Of a DNA stretch of 36,334 nucleotides, positions 29,071-35,780 are shown one piece after another (position 1 is the stretch's first letter; each line of letters begins with the position of its first letter). The notes beneath the pieces were generated by a model. It saw only the letters and a program-made list of their open reading frames with translations. It was not told the DNA's origin and ran no database searches. Source of the DNA: a virus. Location: IMG/VR virus record IMGVR_UViG_3300042397_000441, positions 1-36,334 of that record. One strand, written 5' to 3'. Both the position numbers and the translations under genes were made by a program.

Positions 29071-29592
29071 TTAAAAGTTAAATAAAACGCCATTTTCAGT
29101 GAATTGGTATTCGTTATCGTCAAAATAGTCGGCTAAAAATTCATCTGAGAATAAATATTCGTATTCAAATTGTAATAATTTCCAATATTCGTGCAATACG
29201 TCTTTTTGGAATTGGTATTCCAATTCGTTTAATTCGGCTTCTAATTCGTCTTCTTTTATTGGAGCTCCGTCAACAAATTCATAAGAGTCGCAAATTCTTA
29301 GCCTATCTTTTAAAAATATAGAAGCTAAATTATTCATATTTGTACCCTCTGAAAATTCATCTTCTAATTTCTCGGCAACTTCTATTTCTGACCATATAAA
29401 TTCACCATCTATTTTTTGCCCTCTGTCAAGGTCAAATCCTGTCAATCTTATGCCGTTTTCCTTTGCATCGTAAAAGGTATCTTCGTACCAATAATCAGAA
29501 GTCCCAAAATCTCGGTATTTGTTTAATGCAAATTCCTTTGCTTTTTCGTTTAATTCACTAAAAGAAAATGTGTTTATTGTTTGTGTTTTCAT
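29071..29592 (-). CDS. Conserved phage/plasmid protein of unknown function
   Basis: 173 residues from ATG 29592; a longer start at 29628 overlaps the upstream gene and adds an unlike stretch. MKTQTINTFSFSELNEKAKEFALNKYRDF, then YWYEDTFYDAKENGIRLTGFDLDRG and a very acidic C-terminus. The ELxExAKxxAxxxYRD opening, the W-x-E-x-x-x-x-DA-x-x-x-GI-x-x-x-GFDLDRG block and the acidity match a family common in phages and conjugative elements, often called hypothetical. The acidity (DNA mimic-like) is worth noting. Confidence 0.6.
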   Translation of the reverse strand: MKTQTINTFSFSELNEKAKEFALNKYRDFGTSDYWYEDTFYDAKENGIRLTGFDLDRGQKIDGEFIWSEIEVAEKLEDEFSEGTNMNNLASIFLKDRLRICDSYEFVDGAPIKEDELEAELNELEYQFQKDVLHEYWKLLQFEYEYLFSDEFLADYFDDNEYQFTENGVLFNF

Positions 29593-29615
29593 TTTATAAG
29601 TATTTAAAAGGTTAA

Positions 29616-29930
29616 TTAATCTTCGCATTCTAATGAATAGGTATCAAAGTTTTCCGCTTCTTCGTATGTTTCAAAAAAGTGCTCTTCGCCATTCTTCATA
29701 TTAGTTACCAAATATTCAACTTCTCTTCCGAGCATTGAACAAATAGAAACGCCATTTTCGAGGGCTATATAAACATATCCCGAATTAGGATTAAAGCCGA
29801 TACCATCTTCTAATATTTCTTCACCTATTGAAGCATAGGCTTCGAATACTTTTGACATTCCTAATGCTTCTAAATAGCAAAGTGAATGCGAATCAAATCC
29901 ATTAATTGTAATTTGTTGAATGTTTCTCAT
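29616..29930 (-). CDS. Unknown acidic protein
   Basis: 104 residues: MRNIQQITINGFDSHSLCYLEALGMSKVFEAYASIGEEILEDGIGFNPNSGYVYIALENGVSICSMLGREVEYLVTNMKNGEEHFFETYEEAENFD. An alpha/beta protein with a very acidic end (YEEAENFDTYSLECED). The SGYVYIALENGVSICSMLGREVEYLVT strand block is seen in small phage proteins next to the family at 29071. Function unknown. Confidence 0.55.
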   Translation of the reverse strand: MRNIQQITINGFDSHSLCYLEALGMSKVFEAYASIGEEILEDGIGFNPNSGYVYIALENGVSICSMLGREVEYLVTNMKNGEEHFFETYEEAENFDTYSLECED

Positions 29931-29940
29931 TTGTAATTTA

Positions 29941-30195
29941 TTAGTATGTTTTTAAAATTGTGTTACCATCTTGATTCAAAATATCTATCGTTTCAGTTTC
30001 GTGAACTGAATCATAGACATATTCAAAGTCTTCTAAATTCTCGAATAATTCACCATTATGATACATATCAATGGCTAATTTGTCGGCTTCTTCTTGTGAA
30101 CTAGCTTCGATATATTTAAAACTAGTTGTCCAAATTGTACATTGTTGGTCAACCTGAATCTTAAATTCCTTTGTTTGTGTTTGTGTAGTGTTCAT
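29941..30195 (-). CDS. Unknown acidic protein
   Basis: 84 residues: MNTTQTQTKEFKIQVDQQCTIWTTSFKYIEASSQEEADKLAIDMYHNGELFENLEDFEYVYDSVHETETIDI. The FKIQVDQQCTIW strand, EASSQEEADKLA helix and the D/E-rich rest look like a small alpha/beta domain of the kind found in conjugative or phage accessory genes. Its start codon region is duplicated exactly at 30344-30364, at the start of the next small gene. Confidence 0.55.
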   Translation of the reverse strand: MNTTQTQTKEFKIQVDQQCTIWTTSFKYIEASSQEEADKLAIDMYHNGELFENLEDFEYVYDSVHETETIDILNQDGNTILKTY

Positions 30196-30364
30196 AGTGT
30201 TTAATTTTTATAAATTGAAATAGTTTATTAATTCATTTTCCTCTTTATCAGTTAAAAGTAATTCACCTTGAAAATACAAGTTTAATACTTCGCTATCTTT
30301 TAACAAATAGCCATAAATTTTAATAAGGTCTTTTTTAATGTTTTTCATAGTGTTTAATTTTTAT
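30191..30364 (-). repeat. Direct repeat of a translation-start region (21 bp)
   Basis: The 21-bp sequences at 30191-30211 and 30344-30364 are identical. On the minus strand each contains ATTAAACACTATGAA, so the repeat covers the start codon and upstream leader of two consecutive genes. Confidence 0.7.
30208..30348 (-). CDS. 46-residue small protein
   Basis: Starts at 30348 and stops TAA at 30210-30208. It encodes MKNIKKDLIKIYGYLLKD, SEVLNLYFQGELLLTDKEENELINYFNL. Two helices separated by a short turn. The identical start region shared with the 29941-30195 gene supports translation. No family recognised. Confidence 0.55.
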   Translation of the reverse strand: MKNIKKDLIKIYGYLLKDSEVLNLYFQGELLLTDKEENELINYFNL

Positions 30365-30462
30365 TTGTTTGTAATTTCTTGCCAAATTGTTTTTGCTAAT
30401 GTGTAGATAAGAATTGACCCAATAAATAAAAGAATCAATTCAATTAAACTAATCGTTTGCAT
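30361..30462 (-). CDS. 33-residue single-helix membrane protein
   Basis: Starts at 30462 and stops TAA at 30363-30361. MQTISLIELILLFIGSILI, then YTLAKTIWQEITNK. One strong membrane helix and a basic tail. It overlaps the next small gene by 14 bp in another frame. Not recognised. Confidence 0.5.
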   Translation of the reverse strand: MQTISLIELILLFIGSILIYTLAKTIWQEITNK

Positions 30463-30565
30463 TGTTATCGATTAAAAGGTGAATTAATAGTTTACCGACG
30501 TTTGCCATAAATAAGCTAAATAAAACTAATTCAGCTATTAAAAGGATTGTTGAAAGTGTTTCCAT
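30449..30565 (-). CDS. 38-residue single-helix membrane protein
   Basis: Starts at 30565 and stops TAG at 30451-30449, overlapping the next gene by 14 bp. METLSTILLIAELVLFSLFM, then ANVGKLLIHLLIDNNAND. A membrane helix and a second amphipathic segment. The tandem overlap with the 33-residue membrane gene suggests both are translated. Not recognised. Confidence 0.5.
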   Translation of the reverse strand: METLSTILLIAELVLFSLFMANVGKLLIHLLIDNNAND

Positions 30566-30583
30566 TGTGTTTAGGTTTAAGGG

Positions 30584-30829
30584 TTAAATATCTTGTTGAA
30601 TAGTGTTAGAATAATAAACATCAAGAAAAAGGCTTTTAATACTTGTTTCCTGATAAGCATTAACGCCTGTTTGCTTTTCAATATTAATAGCCAAATCTAA
30701 AAGGTCTTTTAATATCATTGCTTTTGCTTTTGACTCACCTGTATTGGCTTTCCAATCTATAATATTTGACGCAATAGATTGTAGTAATTGACTAACTTGA
30801 TACTCGTTTTTAAGTGTGATTGTTTGCAT
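30584..30829 (-). CDS. First gene of the leftward early operon, unknown helical protein
   Basis: 81 residues: MQTITLKNEYQVSQLLQSIASNIIDWKANTGESKAKAMILKDLLDLAINIEKQTGVNAYQETSIKSL. Mostly helix, no motif. As the first gene downstream of the divergent control region, it is expected to be expressed early in infection. A -7-like element TATATTCG lies at 30891-30898. Confidence 0.55.
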   Translation of the reverse strand: MQTITLKNEYQVSQLLQSIASNIIDWKANTGESKAKAMILKDLLDLAINIEKQTGVNAYQETSIKSLFLDVYYSNTIQQDI

Positions 30830-30890
30830 AACTGATTGATTTTTAATTGGTTAAGTGTTTTTGTTGTTGTTTTGTGTCTCATTGACAAAA

Positions 30891-30898
30891 CGAATATA
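30891..30898 (-). promoter_or_regulatory. -7-like element TATATTCG for the leftward early operon
   Basis: On the minus strand, 61 nt before the ATG at 30829. A TAnnTTCG form. Confidence 0.4.
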
Positions 30899-30987
30899 GT
30901 AATTAAGTGAATACAAAATGCAAATAAATGTAAAAAATTATAAATTATTTTTAGATATTTATTAGTGTTTCACCATTAAATTACTAA

Positions 30988-31062
30988 TATACTAGTATAC
31001 ATTATTGAATTAATAATTTAATACTATATTAATATAGTAAGTAGTTAACTACTTAAGTACTT
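30988..31062. repeat. Cluster of perfect palindromes
   Basis: TATACTAGTATA (30988-30999), TACTATATTAATATAGTA (31022-31039), TAAGTAGTTAACTACTTA (31038-31055), ACTTAAGT (31051-31058) and AAGTACTT (31055-31062). The two 18-mers abut and share two bases. Most units contain ACTA/TAGT or AGTA/TACT half-sites. Confidence 0.75.
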
Positions 31063-31157
31063 TACTATTAAATTAGTGGTTTATATATTAATACAATAAT
31101 GATAGGCATTTTTACTTTTCGCCTTTGAGTGCCTTTCCAATCATTAAATATTTACAC

Positions 31158-31165
31158 TAACTTCG
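31158..31165 (+). promoter_or_regulatory. -7-like element TAACTTCG before the rightward block
   Basis: TAnnTTCG form, 26 nt before the ATG of the 24-residue frame at 31191. Confidence 0.35.
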
Positions 31166-31190
31166 CCTAACCAACCACATTAATTAACCA

Positions 31191-31265
31191 ATGAATATAA
31201 ACGCCATTTTAAGACTATTTAAGCCCGTCAAAAAATTACACGACAAAGTATTAGGCATTGCATGA
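31191..31265 (+). CDS. 24-residue peptide
   Basis: ATG at 31191, TGA at 31263-31265: MNINAILRLFKPVKKLHDKVLGIA. A basic, amphipathic helix-like peptide. A promoter-like element is upstream and it opens the rightward block. No other evidence; it could be a chance frame or a leader peptide. Confidence 0.35.
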   Translation: MNINAILRLFKPVKKLHDKVLGIA

Positions 31266-31403
31266 GATAAACGATTTTTGGGGTATCTAAACGCTAATAG
31301 TGACCCCCTAGCCTGTTTATTCGTGTGATCTAAAATATGCACCCCTTGTGCCCCCCAAAATTCTGATATAAAACAATGATTTTAACATTTTTAAACATTT
31401 GAC

Positions 31404-31595
31404 ATGAAAGATACTTATGGTAAAAAGGATTACACGTGTAAATGCGGTACAGTTACCGAAGGATACGTGTGGTTTAGTCAAGTAAAGGAAACTCAGTTTG
31501 AATGCACTAACTGTGGCAAATGGGTTGGTCATGAGAACCTAGAGAAGAAGGTAGCATCCATTATATCAATACGCACACCAACAAAGAATAGATAA
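31404..31595 (+). CDS. Zinc-ribbon protein upstream of terminase
   Basis: 63 residues. Four Cys in two pairs, YTCKCGT and FECTNCGKW, form a zinc ribbon, with W and Y residues between. The C-terminal part (LEKKVASIISIRTPTKNR) is basic. Small zinc-ribbon or HNH-like proteins often precede terminase genes; this one lacks an HNH motif. It stops one base before the small terminase ATG, so they are likely coupled. It might aid packaging or DNA binding. Confidence 0.65.
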   Translation: MKDTYGKKDYTCKCGTVTEGYVWFSQVKETQFECTNCGKWVGHENLEKKVASIISIRTPTKNR

Positions 31596-31596
31596 T

Positions 31597-32154
31597 ATGA
31601 ACGCACAATTCAAAGAAATAGCTAAAGAGGCTTTTATCATAGCCTATAAGGAGAACTTTGGCAATATCACCATATCATGTGAGGCTTCTGGAGTCGGTAG
31701 AACGCAGTATAAGACTTGGTTGAAGGATGACCCTGAGTTTGCTAAGAGGTTGGCTGAAATCGAGCCTGAGGAGATTATGCTTGACTTTGGCGAACAAAAG
31801 CTAATGGAGAGGATTGCTAGAGGTGATACCTTAGCTACAATGTTCTTACTGAAAACTAGAGGTAAGAGAAGAGGATATATCGAAAAGACTGAGGTTGCTC
31901 ATGAAGGAGATGTGGTTAAGCAGATTACAGTCAACGTAGTTAAACCGAATCAAATTGGAGATATTATGAAACAAATAGACGGAGATGAGCACAAGACCTT
32001 ACCTGAAGGTGAGATAATCAACTTTGATACGCAAACAGAGCCAGGAATGGTCGTACCTGCTTACAAGGCAGGAGAAAGTGATGAAATTCCACTTTATAAC
32101 CATGATAAAGGCGAATTATTGGATATTAATGAAGATGGTGAGTATGAGGAGTAG
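31597..32154 (+). CDS. Terminase small subunit candidate
   Basis: 185 residues. The N-terminal FIIAYKENFGNITISCEASGVGRTQYKTWLKDDPEFAKRL is an HTH of the kind used by small terminases to bind the packaging site. EEIMLDFGEQKLMERIARGDTLATMFLLKTRGKRRGY follows as the oligomerisation helix and the conserved TRGKxRGY region of this group. The C-terminal third is acidic and likely flexible. Position before the large subunit supports the call. It overlaps the small membrane frame at 32144. Confidence 0.78.
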   Translation: MNAQFKEIAKEAFIIAYKENFGNITISCEASGVGRTQYKTWLKDDPEFAKRLAEIEPEEIMLDFGEQKLMERIARGDTLATMFLLKTRGKRRGYIEKTEVAHEGDVVKQITVNVVKPNQIGDIMKQIDGDEHKTLPEGEIINFDTQTEPGMVVPAYKAGESDEIPLYNHDKGELLDINEDGEYEE

Positions 32155-32263
32155 CTACAATGCCTTTATTTCGCATTTTAAGGCGATTCTAAGGCTTTTA
32201 ACCCTATGTGTAGTACTATGTATCCATTTTGTAATTGAAAGGCTTAAATGGGGCTTAAAATAG
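32144..32263 (+). CDS. Possible 39-residue membrane protein
   Basis: The frame starts ATG AGG AGT at 32144 inside the end of the terminase small gene and stops at TAG 32261-32263. MRSSYNAFISHFKAILRLL, then TLCVVLCIHFVIERLKWGLK, has one hydrophobic helix with basic ends. The longer frame from 32024 is mostly inside the terminase gene and unlikely. It is plausible but weakly supported. Confidence 0.4.
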   Translation: MRSSYNAFISHFKAILRLLTLCVVLCIHFVIERLKWGLK

Positions 32264-32349
32264 CAAAGTGCATAGACCCCCCCTACCTTTCTATAAAACC
32301 AAAAGTTTTCTATTAGTAAACTTCCATCCTATTTTTTAAAATTTTTCCT

Positions 32350-33486
32350 ATGAACGTCACCACAAACGTAGTCTTTGAAATACTGCAAAACTCTACTAAG
32401 AGAATTTCCATCATGCAAGGAGGAACGAGATCAGGTAAGACATACAATGTACTTACATGGTTTATTGTTAAACTGCTTCAAGAGAAAGGAAAGACGCTGA
32501 CAATATGTCGTAGCTCGTTACCATCCATCAAAGGTTCGGTAATGCGTGACTTTATTGAGATATTGTCCAAGTATGGGCTTTATAGCGAAGAGAAGCACAA
32601 TAAGACCGAAAACATCTACTTTTTGGGTGGGAATGTCGTAGAGTTCGTTTCTACTGACCAACCGCAGAAGATTAGAGGGCGAAAGCGTAATTATCTGTTT
32701 ATAAACGAGGCGAATGAGGTAAACTACGAATCTTGGATGCAGTTGTCCCTTCGTACAACCGAAAAGATAGTAATTGACTATAACCCTTCCGATTACTACT
32801 CCTGGATTTACGATAAGGTTGTTCCGAGAGAAGATGCCGACTTTACGATTACGACTTACCTAGACAACCCTTTTTTAGAGAAGGGCATCATTGAGGAGAT
32901 TGAGAGGCTTAAAGCAGCCGACCATGAATATTGGAGAGTTTATGGCTTAGGAGAGAGAGCAATATCCCAAGCGACCATTTATACGCATTGGAAGCGAAGA
33001 CGCAACTTCCCTGATGGCGGAGATGTGTTTTACGGACTTGACTTTGGATTTAACAACCAAACAGCCCTTGTTAGGGTCAAGAACTTTGATGGCGAGTTAT
33101 TTGTAGACCAATTAATCTACGATACTAAAATGTCAACCGCTTTACTAATCGACAGAATGCGTTCTTTAGGGCTTGATAGGAACTCGGAGATATTTGCTGA
33201 CCCTGCTGAACCAAAAACTATTGCGGAGGTTAATAAGGCAGGATTTAACCTGAAGTCTGCTATTAAGGATGTATATGCAGGAATTAACAAGGTTAAGTCA
33301 TATCCTCTACACATCAAATCAGAATCTTTGGATTTGCTTGATGAGATTAAAAACTACAAGTGGAAGACCGATGCGGATGGCAACACACTTGATGAACCTG
33401 TGAAGTTTCGAGATCACTTAATGGACTCTATGAGGTATGCCATATACACAAAATATGCGAAACCTAAAAGAGGATGGGTTGTATAG
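32350..33486 (+). CDS. Terminase large subunit, PBSX family
   Basis: 378 residues. ATPase: Walker A GGTRSGKT (24-31), Walker B YLFINE (115-120) and an SLRTTEK coupling segment. Nuclease: FYGLDFGFN with Asp231, FADPAEPKTI with Asp284, and RDHLMDSMRYA with Asp355/Asp359, the three-aspartate RNase H-like site. This fits the PBSX-type large terminases. It cuts and pumps DNA into the prohead, docking on the portal at 33525. The 195 bases upstream hold only the possible 39-residue frame and a C-rich stretch. Family does not settle whether packaging is headful. Confidence 0.93.
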   Translation: MNVTTNVVFEILQNSTKRISIMQGGTRSGKTYNVLTWFIVKLLQEKGKTLTICRSSLPSIKGSVMRDFIEILSKYGLYSEEKHNKTENIYFLGGNVVEFVSTDQPQKIRGRKRNYLFINEANEVNYESWMQLSLRTTEKIVIDYNPSDYYSWIYDKVVPREDADFTITTYLDNPFLEKGIIEEIERLKAADHEYWRVYGLGERAISQATIYTHWKRRRNFPDGGDVFYGLDFGFNNQTALVRVKNFDGELFVDQLIYDTKMSTALLIDRMRSLGLDRNSEIFADPAEPKTIAEVNKAGFNLKSAIKDVYAGINKVKSYPLHIKSESLDLLDEIKNYKWKTDADGNTLDEPVKFRDHLMDSMRYAIYTKYAKPKRGWVV

Positions 33487-33499
33487 CATAAAAATTTGT

Positions 33500-33507
33500 T
33501 ACTTTTG
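33500..33507 (+). promoter_or_regulatory. -7 promoter element before the portal gene
   Basis: TACTTTTG, followed by TAAAAATAAT, lies 18 nt before the GTG start of the portal. The extension equals that at 1584-1593. Confidence 0.6.
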
Positions 33508-33524
33508 TAAAAATAATATATAGC

Positions 33525-34931
33525 GTGAATTTAACGGACATACTAAAGGCAGCTAACCCTTTTAAACAAAAGGCAGCACCAAAGGTGACTTTTAACAACA
33601 TTAATAAACCATTTGCAGATTTAGGAGGTTTATTAGTTGGTAGAACACTTTACCCAGAATTAGACCAGCAAAAATTTGTACTTGACTATAAAAACAATAG
33701 TGAGGTATATGCTATAATCAAACGTATTTCTAAAACTGTATCTACAGTTCCTTTCTATGTTTACCAAATCAAAAACAAGAAAGAGCTTAACAGATACAAG
33801 TCGATGCTTGACAACGCTACAAGCACAGCAGATATAGCAAAAGCAGAGTTAGTTCGTGTAAAAGCAGTTGCAGAGATTGCTGATTCACCTTTAAACGATT
33901 TGCTAGAAAAGCCAAACGAATATCAATCATTCTCTGAATTTATCGAGAGTGCTATAGGTTATAAACTTATTACAGGTAACACTTACATCTGGGCAAATAG
34001 ATTAGACTCAGGTAAGGTTGCGGAACTTGTTACACTCCCATCTCAATACGTTGCCATTATTTCTGATGGTACAATAAATGGGGTTGAAGGTTATTCTTTT
34101 ACGCTAGTTGGATGGGATCAATTAGATGCGAAAGACGTAATCCATCTAAAATACTTCAACCCTTACTTTGATACTAACGGACAACAGCTTTACGGCTTGA
34201 GTCCACTACAAGCTGCATATAGAACAGTACAACGTAGCAACGATGCTAAAGACACATCAGTTGGTATGTTACAGAATCAAGGACCTAAAGGTATCTTGTA
34301 TGCTGATGAATCAAATGACTTTGGTCCTGAACAAGCAGGTAAGTTAAAAGAAGATTTCTACAATCAGTACGGAACTAAGAACAAGATTGTTCAGAACGCT
34401 GGACAGATTTTAGTTGCAGGTGCAAAACTAGGATGGGTTAACATGGGATTAAGTCCTGTTGACTTGCAGTTGTTAGAATCAGAGAAAATTACACTTAGAG
34501 AACTTTGTAATGTTTACGGAGTGAACTCTGCGTTGTTTAACGATCCTGATAACAAGACTTATAACAACATGAAGGAAGCTAAGAAGGAAATGTTGACTCA
34601 AGTAGTCCTTCCTGAGTTAGTAGCTCTTCGTGATGCATTCAATAGATTCTTTGCTTCAGAAATTGGACAAGGTTACTATATCGATTTTGATTTGACAGTT
34701 TTCCCAGAGTTGCAAGAGGACATGAAAGAGCTTAGTGCTATCCTTTCTCAATCTTGGTGGATTACTCCAAACGAGAAGAGAGCAGCTATGCGTTATGATA
34801 CTGTAGAAGATGAAGTGATGAACGAAATCTTTATCCCAGCAGGTTACTTGCCTATAGATGAGTTAACTATGTTACAAGACCCTAGAGATGCACAACAACA
34901 AGGTGATTATAATTTGCCTCCAGTAAAATAG
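33525..34931 (+). CDS. Portal protein, HK97 family
   Basis: 468 residues, starting at GTG. The start is fixed by the promoter element and the lack of an earlier in-frame ATG. Phage_portal features include YKNNSEVYAIIKRISKTVSTVPFYVY, the wing part (LVTLPSQYVAII, VIHLKYFNPYFDTNGQQLYGLSPLQAAYRTV), the stem helix and clip region, and FNRFFASEIGQGYYIDFDLTVF. The C-terminal segment NEKRAAMRYDTVEDEVMNEIFIPAGY is typical of this family. Twelve copies form the ring through which DNA enters and to which the terminase and connector proteins bind. Confidence 0.93.
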   Translation: MNLTDILKAANPFKQKAAPKVTFNNINKPFADLGGLLVGRTLYPELDQQKFVLDYKNNSEVYAIIKRISKTVSTVPFYVYQIKNKKELNRYKSMLDNATSTADIAKAELVRVKAVAEIADSPLNDLLEKPNEYQSFSEFIESAIGYKLITGNTYIWANRLDSGKVAELVTLPSQYVAIISDGTINGVEGYSFTLVGWDQLDAKDVIHLKYFNPYFDTNGQQLYGLSPLQAAYRTVQRSNDAKDTSVGMLQNQGPKGILYADESNDFGPEQAGKLKEDFYNQYGTKNKIVQNAGQILVAGAKLGWVNMGLSPVDLQLLESEKITLRELCNVYGVNSALFNDPDNKTYNNMKEAKKEMLTQVVLPELVALRDAFNRFFASEIGQGYYIDFDLTVFPELQEDMKELSAILSQSWWITPNEKRAAMRYDTVEDEVMNEIFIPAGYLPIDELTMLQDPRDAQQQGDYNLPPVK

Positions 34932-35771
34932 ATGCCTAAAATACTTTATCCATCACAGCAGTTTGCTTTGCAACAAAAGATTGCAAGGAAATCAATCAGA
35001 GAGTTTCAGCCTAAAATAAAAGAGGCTTTACAAGCTGACTTTGATAAAGCTGCTCAAATGGTTGAGGCATTAGGGGTAGAACAAGCGGCTAATAATCGTG
35101 CAGGATTTTTTACTGGCGATAAGATTAATAATATTTTACGAACTTTGTATGAATCAACTGGCGGTTATACTGCTATGCGATACCAACAGATGTTTGAAAC
35201 GAATAAGAAAGCGGAAGAGATTGACCTTGACCCTTTAAACATTTTGGATGAGTGGTTAGTATTTATGTTATCGTATTGGGTTGGCATTAGCGGACTAAAG
35301 ATGCAAGGCATAGAGAACACTACTGAAAACGAAATAGCTCGTATATTAGCGAATGTTATAAAGTTTGGTCGTGAGAATGGATTGTCACAAAATGAAGTTA
35401 ATAAGTTGGCGATTCAAACTCTGAGAGAAGGGAAGATAAATAACGCAAGGAGTTTACTTATAGCAAGAACTGAAAGCCATCAGGCATTAAGTACAGGTGC
35501 TATAGGTGCGGTTAGGTTAGCAGGTGTTCCAGTATTAAAACAATGGATAGCTGCTGAATATCCAGCTAAGAGTGGTAAGCCAAGATTATGGCACAGGGAT
35601 TTAGATAGACAAACGAATCCTGACAACAAAGGTGTAAGAATCCCTGTTAATCAACCATTCCTAGTAAACACTCCTGACTATGGACTAATAGAAATGCAAT
35701 ATGCACATGATGCAGCAGGGTTAGCAGTAAATAACTGCAACTGTAGATGCTGCACAGTTTATATAGCTTAA
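34932..35771 (+). CDS. Head morphogenesis protein (Mu F / SPP1 gp7 family)
   Basis: 279 residues, starting at the base after the portal stop. The C-terminal domain has the family pattern: ARTESHQALSTGAIGAVRLAG, WIAAEYPAKSGKPRLWHRDLD, IPVNQPFLVNTPDYGLIEMQYAHDAAGLAVNNCNCRCC. Conserved H and the CNCRCC cysteines suggest a metal-binding minor head protein. The N-terminal helical part would contact the portal. By family knowledge a few copies are packed in the head and may enter the host with DNA. Confidence 0.85.
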   Translation: MPKILYPSQQFALQQKIARKSIREFQPKIKEALQADFDKAAQMVEALGVEQAANNRAGFFTGDKINNILRTLYESTGGYTAMRYQQMFETNKKAEEIDLDPLNILDEWLVFMLSYWVGISGLKMQGIENTTENEIARILANVIKFGRENGLSQNEVNKLAIQTLREGKINNARSLLIARTESHQALSTGAIGAVRLAGVPVLKQWIAAEYPAKSGKPRLWHRDLDRQTNPDNKGVRIPVNQPFLVNTPDYGLIEMQYAHDAAGLAVNNCNCRCCTVYIA

Positions 35772-35780
35772 ATAAAAAAT

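Larger units (their letters stand above)
30830..31190. promoter_or_regulatory. Divergent control region with a palindrome cluster
   Basis: About 360 bases with no supported gene, between the leftward early operon and the rightward packaging genes. It holds leftward (30891) and rightward (31158) -7-like elements and, between them, palindromes at 30988-30999, 31022-31039, 31038-31055 and two overlapping 8-mers (31051-31058, 31055-31062). The sequence is extremely AT-rich, suitable for melting or protein binding. Confidence 0.6.

Noticed and set aside
30208-30348. A TEV-protease-like site (LNLYFQG) in the 46-residue protein
   Set aside because: A chance resemblance; no related protease is encoded and the residues sit in a predicted helix/turn.
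32024-32263. A 79-residue plus-strand frame over the end of the small terminase
   Set aside because: Most of it lies inside the terminase gene in another frame; only its last 39 residues, from 32144, show a membrane helix and are kept as a weak candidate.
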